Notes under the pieces: generated by a model
Database searches by the model: none
The model's input: the letters and a program-made list of their open reading frames with translations, nothing else
What the model was told of the DNA's origin: nothing
Shown here: positions 13,030 through 23,290 of the stretch, piece by piece
Numbering within the stretch: the first letter of the stretch is position 1
Layout of the letters: every line of letters starts with the position of its first letter
Program-made: the position numbers and the translations under genes
DNA from: Druceiella hillmani
Lineage: Eukaryota > Arthropoda > Insecta > Lepidoptera > Hepialidae
DNA length: 64,000 nucleotides
NCBI GenBank assembly: GCA_039881145.1
Contig: JAYKKI010000038.1
Location: forward strand, 6,064,501-6,128,500
Direction of reading: 5' to 3'

Positions 13030-13580
13030 GAGGAGCACTTTTTGTTAAACGAGCAGTGCATATAATTAAGCCTCCCGTCGGACGGATTTACTCATCCTAA
13101 TTACATGAATAATTCCTCTAACTCCTTTATTTACCCGACGAAATATTTCAAGTAATACGGCCGACCCGCGACCCGGCTCGGAACCCCGTCCCGCCTCTGC
13201 AAACAACTTCGAACCAATATTGAATGAGTCTAAACGCAAAGCGAAATTGTTTCCGAGATAAAAATAAAACAATGATTTAGCGGAGGGATGCTGCGAGGCG
13301 GTCGGAGGTAAATTTATACAATGAGCGGGCCCCGCTTACAATTTCATACACACCGCCGCACCCGTAACAGGCGTATTATTCAAATGACTTTTTAAATAAC
13401 ATCTATCCGGCGCGCGTATTGCCCGGCACATATTTTCCGCGCACCTACTCCGCAGTAAACGTTAACTTTTTACGTCTCGCCGTGCGCTCGCGTACTCGGC
13501 GCGTACAGTCGCCGCCCTTCTCGGCGGTGACGGCGCACCGCTCCGTGTGTATGCGTGAAACTTCGAAGGCGGGCGCCTTT
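13030..13580. other. GC-rich island sharing a 13-mer with the island at 59 kb
   Basis: Blocks include CGACCCGCGACCCGGCTCGG, GAGCGGGCCCCGC and CCGCGCACCTACTCCGCAG. The 13-mer GTAAATTTATACA (13308-13320), followed by a GCGGG block, recurs at 59050-59062 in another island. Short frames on both strands have no motif. Candidate conserved regulatory element. Confidence 0.4.
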
Positions 13581-13931
13581 ATCCTAAGTTACTCATTATT
13601 TTTAACACAATTCAATAAGTCTCAATTACGAAATTTTAAATTTTTTTGTCAGAATTAAAAGATAGTGCCGGGTTGACGAAGTTACTCTAGAGTTGAATTG
13701 AATAGGGTAGAAATATATATTTACAGTCTTAAGTTAATGAGGCTTTCTAGTTTTTCTTTGAGAAATATTTATCGAGGTCAGTTTGATAGTCAATACATTC
13801 TTCGAGATTTGGTTTCTCCTAGATTTGGTCCTTAATGAAATGATTTTAAAAGTTTAATCATATAAATTATATGTGGATTGCATTTCAGTTTTGAGTACGT
13901 CATACATCAAAGTTAACAAATAATAAAACAT
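13581..13931. other. AT-rich spacer
   Basis: No gene or repeat seen. Confidence 0.5.
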
Positions 13932-14325
13932 CTTTTAAAAAAACCGACTTCAAAAAAGAAGGTATTCAAAGTAAACAATAATTAATTCAAAATAGGTACC
14001 TATTTATTCGCCATAACTAAGTTACTTATTTTTGATTTTATTATCGGTGCCAGCACTATCGTCCAACTTAAACAAATTAATAACTTAATTTAATTTATAA
14101 TGTAAATTTAACACCTTAACTTCTAATGTACTTACTAAGAAAGGAAATAGATTTATAAAGTGTGTATAAATAATATAACATTTTACATTTGTTTAAGATG
14201 ATCGGCGCTGCTGGAACAGACTTCAAAAATAATTAACTTATTTATTGCGAATAAAAAGGTACCTATTTTGAATTCATTATTTTTTACTTTTTAGTACCTT
14301 CTTTTTTGAAGTCGGTTTTTAAAAG
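13932..14325. mobile_element. Foldback MITE with AAAACCGACTTC-type ends
   Basis: The left arm begins CTTTTAAAAAAACCGACTTC at 13932. The complement of the right end (to 14325) begins CTTTTAAAAACCGACTTC. Both arms continue through AAAAAAGAAGGTA and AATAGGTACCT..TTATTCGC, giving roughly 90 bp of near-perfect inverted repeat and weaker symmetry towards the centre. There is no open frame, so it is non-autonomous. Elements with AAAACCGACTTC ends are, to my knowledge, common in Lepidoptera and are the main lineage clue here. No clear target-site duplication was resolved. Confidence 0.85.
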
Positions 14326-14444
14326 CTATTTTATTTTAGAAATTTTAGTGATTAATAATATTAATCATCACATTATAAGTAACATTCAATTATTTTCTTT
14401 CTTAGAATATTGTATAATTATTAAAAGTCGCGGGCAAAAGCTAG
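14326..14444 (+). mobile_element. Helitron-type 3' end fragment
   Basis: The segment ends in GTCGCGGGCAAAAGCTAG at 14444, followed by T. This is the CTAG|T terminus and GC-rich pre-terminal segment typical of lepidopteran Helitrons. The 5' end was not found and may be interrupted by the adjacent MITE. A near-palindrome GTGATTAAT..ATTAATCATCAC lies at about 14349-14372. Confidence 0.5.
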
Positions 14445-14479
14445 TACATAGATGAAGCCACAGTAGTAGCCACCAGTGG

Positions 14480-15145
14480 TCAGCTGTTAGCCGTTAAGGA
14501 GTTCCGTTTTTCATATCCGAAGTCGAATATCAGATTTTGCAAAGTAGCAAATACCACTTGAGGAGTCCTTTTCTCCAAATCCGAAATCCAATATCAGATT
14601 TTGCAAAGTAATAAATAAAGTAACAGCTAACAAATATATTGAATCAAATATATTGAATCAAATATAGCAAATATATTGAATCACTATTGATTTACTACGA
14701 TCCGTTAAGGGGTTTCATTATTCATCTTAAATTCATCATCAGACCCTGACTTGGTCGATGCTGCAGTTATTTTGAAAAATAAAAAGTTCTTGTAGTAAAT
14801 ATTTTTTATTACGTTTTATTTACTACCCTTCAATAAAAAGTTCCATTGTTCATCTCTAGAATGTATCATCAGATTCTGATATGGTCGATGGTGCAGTTAT
14901 TTTGCAAAGTAAAAACTACCAATAGGAAATATTTTGAATTACGTTTAATGTACTACTGTCAGTCAAGGAGTACCATTGTTCATCTCCAGAACTCATCATC
15001 TGATCGTGACCTGGTCGACGGTGTAGTTATTTTGCAAAGTAACAACTGCTGGTAGCAAATATCTTGAATCATAGATGATTTACTGCCACTCGTTAAGGAG
15101 TTCCATCGTTTATTTCTAGACTTCATCATCAGATCGTCATAATAC
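14480..15145. repeat. Diverged tandem repeat, 130-bp period
   Basis: GCAGTTATTTTG-type landmarks fall at 14763, 14893 and 15023, and CATCATC landmarks at 14994 and 15124, giving an exact 130-bp period. Each unit carries AAGGAGTTCC-like, CATCATCAGA, TGGTCGAYGGTG and TTTTGCAAAGTA blocks. Shorter, more diverged units precede it (14495-14700). The 69-codon frame at 14846-15055 is a translation of this repeat. The array starts just beyond the Helitron-type terminus at 14444. Confidence 0.85.
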
Positions 15146-17899
15146 TTATGAGACCATCCCTAAAGTATCCTCTTTAAAAAAAAAAACAGAATCATCAAAA
15201 TAGGTCCACTCAATAAAGAATTAACGCTGAACATACATAAAAAAAACATTCCGACAAATTGAGAACCTCCTTCTTTTTTTGACGTTGAGTTGTTTACGGC
15301 GGCAATGGGAATATGGAAAATGTTATGTATTATGATTATTTATTCATATTTATGTGATTTGAATGATTGCTTATATACATAAACATTGTAATATAGATTA
15401 TAAATGAATGTTGAAAACCGTCTATCTAAATTTATATGTATATATTGAACGTTTGAAGTTCATTATCTATTATATGTATAATAAAATTGTAACAGTGTGA
15501 ATAATGTACATTGAAAATATTATAAAACAGTAATTGATTTGGAGTACACGATAATAACAGAAACCAAAAAAAACTTTTTTGTTATTGTGCCGGATGTCTG
15601 TTTATTTTTGTACATTATACAATATTATATATATTTTTGTACACAGGATTTATATTCATAGCCTTATCTTTTCACTCAGATTCAAAGTTGAGTCAGGAAT
15701 ATAGCTACATGGGCGTATATTACAGTTGGAAATCTCTTTTTGGAAGACTCAACTTTTTAACTTGTTATTTTTCAGGATATATTGAAACAATTGTAAATTT
15801 ACTACCTAATAATTATTATATTTCCCCTCCTTTCCTCCGCCCCGCTCATTTTCACTCTTTCGAACAGCATAATAAACTCAATATTACCATGAATGTTAAC
15901 CTGGATTGGGAACAATAGGATGCTGCCTACATATTATAATGATCATCCAGCCAAGTTATCTTACGGACCTAATCTGAATTTCCATGCACTCGATCCAAGA
16001 CTTTTATCGTTATTCGAATAAAAAGTTTAATTTTTTTTACAAATCTCTCGACTTTAGCCTTTTTTAAATAATAATAGTGACAATATTCTAATATTGGTTT
16101 AATATAATTTATTTACAAGTTAGGAATCTGGCTGCAAAGCTAAAGTTATATACTGATTTTGAACACTAACGACTATTTTTATACACATCTTTATAACCAA
16201 AATCATTTTTGTACAAAACGTTCTATTCATAATGGTCAGCTTTTTATATGTTGTGCCGTTGCAGCTTTTATGTAATGGTAATTTCACTTATACATAAGTT
16301 CAAATCTTTACTATTTAAATATTTTCGTAAGCATTGACGTACTTTAATATTAATGAAATATCTTTATGACTAGTCACATCTTGAAGCGAAAAGTCGGGAG
16401 AATTCTTAAAATTATCAGATTTATTAACTAACAATATGTTAATTTGTTCATTTTAGCGTGAACACTGAACATTTTCCAAATCGCCGATGGTTGACTGTAC
16501 TTAAACACATTTTTATTCCGCGAGTGGGCAAATGAAGTGCGCTTTTCCACCCTCCCTCCGCCGCATCTCTTATGGTTCTTTTTTCTGTTATCGCTCTGTT
16601 AGTGTTTTATTTTGGTAACTTTACGGCGGCGGTACGAAGCACCCATTCTGGATGTTGATGTGTGCGAAGTGCGTCTTCGTACGAAAGAAATATGGGAAAG
16701 TTCAAAAGTTTTGGAGTAAATCACTATGAAATAAAAAGATGAAGTGTTATTTATATGTTCAGAGTAAACAAAACAAATAAAAAAGAGGTAGCCATGAATT
16801 TGCAGTCATATACTTCATAAAGCGTAGCCCTTTGTTAGTGTAATGTTTACTAGTTTCAATTTAAAATTCCATGTAGTTCGTCATTGAAATAGATATGCAT
16901 AATAAAATAACAATTAGTGTTCGTCTGGACTATGTTGTCATTAAAATCGGACGTGAATATTAAAATCGGACGTATTGATGTATACATCAAGTGTAGTGGT
17001 GGTAGTGGTCGCCCAGTGGTTGAAATTCGACTGTAATTCATTAAATTTTTTATTTTGAACGTAATTGAGGTTCTTTTGTCTTTCCTTTTTAATCATTGCA
17101 TGTAAAAAAAAAACATGTAATGAAATTACTGAAACCCCGAACTGAAATTTGGAAACTGGGTTTCATTTAAATAATAAAATGTACTTACCTACTCACTTTG
17201 TTGAAAACAGGTAGGCGAGAGTAAGTAAATTTAGATTGCTGCTAGAAAATTTTCCTTTTGAAACGGGGGTATATTAAGCAAGATGACAGATTTTTCCCTT
17301 TGCAACAGACGTTTATTAAGCAAACTGTATTTCACTAATATATAAAACACATATGTATATCTATTACACAAAATATAAAATAAACGCTTTTTTGCCTTGA
17401 CATACACCCCATAGACTATTGAAAAAGGAACATTTGAAATTATACGAAATTATACACAGTTCGAAAATCTTTTGGCGACAATCTATACTGTGTGCGACTT
17501 TTGAACACAGATTATATTATGTGTTTGACATTGACATTATTAACGTAACCAATGAATCTCTTAATGTATTTGTATTATATAGTTTAATGTATTTGTAACA
17601 CAAATTATATATAAATTTTTGCATTCCTTGTCCACATAAACTTTATGCCAAATTTCACACTCCTCCGTGCGCGATATAAAAAGGGTGCAAAGTTTTATCT
17701 TCACGTATTAATATATAGATTACTTGCCTCTCAGAGATTGAGACTTATGAGAAGCCGCGCGTATTTTCCGCTCTGTATTTCCCAAAATCGATATTCTCAT
17801 CTTCATAACCCCCTTTAATTCCATTTAATATTTATTCTATATAATGATCATATGTTTACTGCTCAAATAAATAATTTTTACCGTAATGTTAATCTTACA
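15146..17899. other. AT-rich stretch with one GC island at 16490-16690
   Basis: The island holds CACCCTCCCTCCGCCGCATC and ACGGCGGCGGTACG. The 93-codon frame at 15637-15918 and the minus frame at 16856-17041 have no recognised motif. A short hairpin CATTGCATGT / ACATGTAATG with an A-run loop lies at about 17096-17121. No gene supported. Confidence 0.45.
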
Positions 17900-18130
17900 T
17901 ATCCGTTTATTATTTGTAAGTTTACGTACATATTATGGCGTTAGCGTCGAGATGATGCTGCAGGTCATTAAGGCGGCGGAATCCGCCTCCACCGCATACA
18001 TTAGAGCGGCCGTTGTTTCTGCCCACACCTTGCCTCATCAATCATCGGCGCGGTGCTCGCGCGTGAAATGCTCGGCCCGCCCCAGAGAGCGGCCCTTCGC
18101 AACCGCCTTACGTTGCGGTGAGGATGTTCA
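17900..18130. other. GC-rich island
   Basis: Contains GGCGGCGGAATCCGCCTCCA, ATCGGCGCGGTGCTCGCGCG and CGGCCCGCCCCAGAGAGCGG. The 101-codon frame (17886-18191) spans it, but I see no family motif, and its Ala/Arg/Ser-rich translation is what CpG-rich DNA gives. Candidate regulatory island rather than an exon. Confidence 0.4.
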
Positions 18131-19439
18131 AAACTTGCCGTCGAACTATTTGCGAACTCAGGAATCTTTTTCAAAAAAAGAACTTTATTGATATTACGTT
18201 TATTTTATTTTGTTTATTTTCTATTTACTTTTTAAAATATTATGTTTAGTGACAATTAGATATACGAGTAGTTAGTAAAATCCTTATGAAACATATTATA
18301 TTGCTTGTAATAAGGTGCGGATGCGACTAAAAATATTATAAAGAGTATAATATTTTTAACAAAATTATAATTTGTTCAGTTCCTCTGAGTCATATTTTCT
18401 TTATTCCATTATTATTTAATAATTTAAAAAGCTTCTTAAATCGTCAATTTTTCGAATTTTTTTTGTTAATTAAATCCCACGTTTAACAATTGACATAATT
18501 GATTCCCAGTCCCCATTTTAATAATAAACTATTTGTTATATATTTTGAGCAACAACTTACTAATACACCACGTTTGACGTGATATTTATAATAAAAATTT
18601 AGTCAGCTGGAAGACAATAATTTTCTAAAAAATATTAAATAGAAACGGGACGAATTTCTTAATGAATTGCAGCTGATGCGGCAACAAACAGGAGTTTAGG
18701 TTCATAATTCCATTACTTCCTAAATTATTATATTACAAAAACCCTGATTTTTATATATCTATTAAAATAAAATTTCTTAGAGAGGAAGTAGCGAAAATTG
18801 TATTGCAACGTTATTTTATTGAATAGTGGCTCTAATTCTAGTCTGGTTGTGACAATATCCGACTTGCGATGGGAGCCCAAGTTATGAATATGAATGGAAA
18901 GTGTGTTTTTAAAAAGGATAATTAATGAAATTACAACAGAATGTTTTTTTTATTCTAAGATGTAACTTATTGTTTATATTATGAACATTTCAATTATTTT
19001 CAGAATTAAGTTTTTTTTCGAGAAATTTCGACTTTTTTTCAATACGCAGATTAAAAAGTGTACTTACGGGTATTTGTTAGGAATAACTCTCAATCTTAAA
19101 TTTTCTTTTAAGTTCATAGATAATCGTAAAAGTAAAGCTAAATTGTTTTTTTTTTACTTCAAATGCAATGAAATCTGGAAGTAAGGAAGAAGAGCCGAGA
19201 AGAAAAGTTTACATTTATTATCTCGTCAGCTGAATCTTACATGTTAAATATAAAAATGTAATAATGTTAAATATAATTTCACCGACATCACCGTCGTCAG
19301 ATGGAAGCGCCGAGAAAATTATGCGACAAATCAAAGGTTTTGGTTAAGAGTATTTTATTACCTTAGGCATTTCCTAAGGCGCGCTGTGAAATACAGAAGG
19401 TTTCCAAAATTTTAATAGTAGCTTTAATTAACGCAATAT
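18131..19439. other. AT-rich spacer
   Basis: No gene or GC island. The 67-codon frame at 18981-19184 is Phe/Lys-rich low complexity. Confidence 0.5.
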
Positions 19440-19496
19440 AATACACACATGCACGTATATATACATATACATATATACACACATATATATATATAC

Positions 19497-19554
<58 letters not shown>

Positions 19555-19556
19555 GA
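19440..19556. repeat. Long TA/CA microsatellite
   Basis: Imperfect CA/TA runs lead into a long uninterrupted TA tract. The Tyr/Ile-repeat frame on the minus strand here is a repeat translation. Confidence 0.9.
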
Positions 19557-20453
19557 TAAATCGTTAGATTATAAGTTATTATATTACAATGATCGTATTT
19601 CATCATAGCTATTTAAGCTTAATAAGCTAATAAATTTAGAATGCCTCCTGTTATTAATAACTAACATTATTTTTCGAATACTTTATTTATTCATTTATTT
19701 ATTTACTTTATTGTATAAAATGGATAAGTATGTCAGACTTATCAGTACGAGAGCAGTCTCTTACAGTCAACCAGAACACCAGTCCAGCCCTGCTCGCAGA
19801 CAAGCTCATATTTAGTATGAAAGGATAATATTTCTAAATATAAGTAATTTAAAGTATTATGACATTTTCGCAAAATTGTTAGATATTTATCAAAGTTTGC
19901 AAACGTGTGATTGAGCTGTTTGCTGTGTAGCGACCGACCTAGCGGTGTGATGGGCACACGTCTAACGGCGTGAGCGCGCCGACGGTACTCGATTCACGGC
20001 CCTCGTTGTTATTGTTGAAGAATGAAGTTGTACACTTGCTCACTTACCCATCGCGGATTAAATGAATCCATTTATTTTGAAGTGTTCTGTTCCACCAAGG
20101 GCAAGTGATTTATTTCTATTATTAATTTAATTAAATATGAATGTTTGCGGGAAATGCATATTATTTTTGTATTGTTAGACGTAAATCTATGAAAATTTAC
20201 TGTTAATAAAACCAATATAATTTGGTTGTATTGAATATCATCTTGTTTTCTTTAATTACGGCTAATCTTATTGTATTTGGCTCTTTTCAGTAATTTAATT
20301 TTTTTAATGACACGTTGAGACAGCGAAGTTTCTGTTATATTCGATTTTATTAATTCGAAAGTATAATTTCTTAAAACGTTTTATATAATTTTTTGTGATT
20401 TGAGTTTCATATGTTATACAATAGTTAAATTTGATTATGTAGAACACGTAGGA
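19557..20453. other. AT-rich spacer with a small GC island at 19920-20060
   Basis: The small island has AGCGACCGACCTAGCGGTGT and GCGTGAGCGCGCCGACGG. The minus frame 19742-19957 shows no motif. Nothing else recognised. Confidence 0.45.
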
Positions 20454-20567
20454 TTTTAATGTTATTTTAACGTATGTTAAAATAACATTAAAAACCTAAG
20501 TTAGTAACGTTAGGAAGAAAGCGATAGAGCAGTAGGCTCTATCGCTTTCCTCCTAACGTTACTAACT
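20454..20567. repeat. Two adjacent strong hairpins
   Basis: Hairpin 1: 18-bp perfect arms at 20454-20471 and 20476-20493 with a GTAT loop. Hairpin 2: 32-nt arms at 20499-20530 and 20536-20567 with loop AGTAG and a single G.U-compatible mismatch. No protein frame. These could be a hairpin-RNA source or a tiny palindromic insertion; the sequence alone does not decide. Confidence 0.85.
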
Positions 20568-20705
20568 TTAAACTATATAGTTTTCATATTTGTGATATCT
20601 GCCTACGTGTCATAATCTTTATTTTTTGTTTAATGGAATGACCCAGTAGAATAAATTTATTTTCAAATGTATGATTTATTATTTCTACTTTCTTTAAATT
20701 CTTTA

Positions 20706-20746
20706 CCACGACTTACGTTTCGTTGTACTACAACATCCTCAGGTGG
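20706..20746 (-). ncRNA. Hammerhead ribozyme-like motif, intact core
   Basis: Reading the minus strand: stem I 5' CCAC (complement of 20743-20746), core CUGAGGA (20736-20742), one unpaired U (20735), stem II GUUGU/ACAAC (20730-20734 and 20722-20726) with a 3-nt loop, GAAA (20718-20721), C, loop GUAA, G, then UC and stem I 3' GUGG (20706-20709). This satisfies CUGANGA..GAAA..UC with a two-pair stem III. Predicted cleavage is 3' of the C at 20710. The extra nucleotide after CUGANGA also occurs in Penelope-like element motifs as I recall them. Identified by eye; folding and activity are untested. Confidence 0.65.
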
Positions 20747-20774
20747 GCTATTAGCAAAGATCTTTGCTAATAGA

Positions 20775-20815
20775 CCACCTTAAGATGTTGTAATACGACG
20801 AAACCTTGGTCGTGA
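20775..20815 (+). ncRNA. Hammerhead ribozyme-like motif, damaged core
   Basis: Mirror-arm partner of the minus-strand motif. Stem II (GUUGU/ACGAC, one wobble), GAAA, C-CUUG-G and UC are present. The first core box reads CUUAAGA (20779-20785) instead of CUGANGA, replacing an invariant G, and stem I has lost its outermost pair (CCAC/GUGA). It is probably inactive. Confidence 0.55.
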
Positions 20816-20872
20816 TAAAGAACTTAAAGAAAGTAGAAATAATACTACGTCACGTTTTTTCATTTAATTTTG

Positions 20873-21174
20873 GACAAAATTGGGAGTTATGTACTTTTCT
20901 AAATTTTAATGTCATTTTCCGACCGATCAATGCTTTCATAAATTAGACTGCAAAGAAATCTGAAAAAATATGGACAAGACGAGAAAGATGAACAAATCAA
21001 GAATGTGTCATTTTTCTTTGATGCCATAACTGAAGATACTTGAGAAACAGACACATGTGAATGAAATATGATTTCTTCGAAGTTTCACTTTATTTACTCG
21101 ATGTAATTTAATGTAAATGTCACAGTTATGTATTTTGTTTCCCTTGTTTTCATTCATAGTAATCTTAACTTTTC
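20873..21174. other. AT-rich spacer
   Basis: Nothing recognised. Confidence 0.5.
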
Positions 21175-21451
21175 TATATATATATATATCTGTATATGTA
21201 AAATTGTAATAGCGTGAATTCTGAACGTGGAAAGTATTTTTAAAAAAGTTTAGCGTAGTGAATGACCTTAGAAGCCAGAAAACCTGTTTTAGAATTTTTT
21301 TCCGTCTGTCTGTCTGTTAATTTGTTCGTCAATCACTCGAAATCTACTGAACGGATTTTGATGAAATTTGGTATGGTAATAGTATATACCCATGAACAAC
21401 ATGTAAAAAAATTTCCTAATTGTACGCAAACGAAGTCATAGGCTCAGCTAG
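21175..21451 (+). mobile_element. Short non-autonomous Helitron-like element
   Basis: Starts near TTCTATATATATATA and ends GAAGTCATAGGCTCAGCTAG at 21451, followed by T. The interior holds TCCGTCTGTCTGTCTG and the block CTACTGAACGGATTTTGATG, which I recognise as frequent in lepidopteran repeats with CGAAGTCGCGGGC..CTAG|T tails. No open frame. The 5' boundary is approximate. Confidence 0.6.
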
Positions 21452-21579
21452 TATATAATATAATTACACAAACGTTCTGTGTTTCACATAATAAATGTGA
21501 TCATCATTTCGCTGACTGGTTAGGTAATATAGAATTGGTGACATAAATGAAAGCTATATTTCGCCGTTCGCATTCCTTA

Positions 21580-22150
21580 AACGTAATTCCATGGCGCGAA
21601 GTAAAACAAAACACCTCTACCTGCGCTCGCCGCGGCTTTTCCGTAAACATAATTTTGTTAAAATAATGTCAGAATATATTGGAGGCTATAAAAATATGTA
21701 GAGGAGTATCGGAGTGGTTTGAGATAAAAGCAATTCGTCTTAGCGAGCCGCCGGGGCGACGTCTGCGGAGCCCCCTCGCACGTCGGCAGCGCCAATAAAG
21801 AGCGAGGCGGCCGGCCCAGATTTTTGCATTTTACTTATTCATGAACATTACTTATGCATGCAGCAGACAAAAATATTACAAGATTTTAATGAAAGAAATA
21901 TTAATTTCAGCGTAAGTTCCTTGCGGAGCTTTTCGGTGCTAGAAAGAGGCATTATCTCGCCCGCCTCGGCCACGGGCTTTCTGGGTTTTCTCGAGAGCCT
22001 AAATTAAGTTTTCGTCGCGTTCGAAGGAAAAACATTCTATATAAATTGTTGGTAAGTAAATTATGTGTTGGCTCAGTCTGGCGGGTATTGGGTTGGGTGT
22101 GGTGCGAGCGGATTGTAAGTTTCACGTGACGAAATGGTGTTCCGGAAACT
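21580..22150. other. GC-rich island with CAATAAA and CATGAAC motifs
   Basis: Contains TACCTGCGCTCGCCGCGGC, GAGCCGCCGGGGCGACGTC, GCCAATAAAGAGCGAGGCGG, TTACTTATTCATGAACATTA and CGCCCGCCTCGGCCACGGGC. The long open-looking but frame-free structure suggests conserved non-coding regulatory DNA. Confidence 0.45.
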
Positions 22151-23079
22151 GTGCTGTTTGTTCTACAGATATTTTATTATTACACGATTAATTTGTTAAA
22201 ATTTAATTTATTTTTCGTTATTTTTTCTCGTTATTGGGTATTTTTATTTACTTGCAAAAATCAATAGTAACAAATAAAACAAATATACATTTTTTATATG
22301 GTTAACGAAAGATTTAGCTTAGTTACGATAATCAAATTATATGGCGTAATAATACTTTATTTGCAGTTTTAATATACAATTTTAATTTTCCCAATTGACA
22401 GTGATAATTTCAATAATTTCTAAAGTGAAATCCTAAATTGAAACAAATTAACATGTACTTTAATTAATATTAAAATTTTTCGTTTAAATAATGAAAGTTA
22501 GCCATGTAATTTATGACTCGACAAGAATCATATCAAACAAAATCTTATATCAATATTTAACTTTAATGAAGTACTTGAAAATATTGTCATCGTAAAACAT
22601 TAATTCAAATCGTACATGTGCAAGTGAATAGTGTTTAATAACGTTTAAAGTTAATTTCATACAGAAATTTTGAAATTTTATATTTATTTTTTTAACTCCA
22701 GATACTTCAAATTTTCTATCAAAAGTTAAATTGTTTAAATTAAGAAGTACAGTAGGCCGTTTTTCCTTTCCTCAAGCAAGATTTTTTGTTAAAACTGTGT
22801 TCTATATAGTTCGTATGAAATATATTTTTTGTCAAATATAGAGAGTATGAGGGAAGTTGTATATTGATGGTATGGTTGAACTACAACTGAAGTTAGTTTA
22901 ACGAACATAATAAGTAGATCATATTTAAGCCTTTTGAACATCAAAATAATAGCAATCATAAATATATGACCGGGGACATGAATCGACCATCAGCCTGTAA
23001 ATTGAAGAGAACTCACATACATCCCTGTTATCCTCATTCTCCCGGCCAAATATCGATCACACAAATAAACAGGTTTTTA
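22151..23079. other. AT-rich spacer
   Basis: No gene, repeat or island seen. Confidence 0.5.
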
Positions 23080-23290
23080 ATGAAATTCGCATCATGTCTG
23101 ATGAGAGGAGATCAAAGGATGATGGAATGTATTGGGTAGGTGTCGCTATCGGAGCGCTTTGTCGCGTGTCGTTGCGCACTGTAGCCGCCCGCCTCTCGTC
23201 CGCACAGGGTGTTCCTCGCGCTTCTACCGCCCCTTGTTTAGGCACTTTAGGCTCTTTACGTAAATTTAGGCATGATGCTGTATATATAGA
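23080..23290. other. Moderate GC island
   Basis: CpG-rich core at about 23150-23230 (GCTATCGGAGCGCTTTGTCG, GCCGCCCGCCTCTCGTCC). Opposed frames of 130 (minus, 23057-23449) and 68 codons (plus) overlap it. Neither has a recognised motif or a clear start context, so neither is called. Confidence 0.35.

Larger units (their letters stand above)
20655..20872. mobile_element. Foldback element of the hammerhead-bearing family, copy 1
   Basis: The two arms mirror each other through TATTTCTACTTTCTTTAAAT and ACCACGAC..GTTTCGTTGTA, meeting at a central GCTATTAGCAAAGATC palindrome. The right end (to about 20872) matches the right end of the copy at 46835-47010. The extreme left end is diverged. It has no coding capacity. 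Each arm carries a hammerhead-like core (separate entries), so it may be a head-to-head pair of Penelope-like or retrozyme-like terminal segments. The family assignment is inferred. Confidence 0.8.

Noticed and set aside
17640..17730. ATATAAAAAGGGTGCAAAG..CACGTATTAATATATAGA, reminiscent of a transposon 3' end
   Set aside because: The resemblance is from memory only; no terminal structure or matching copy here.
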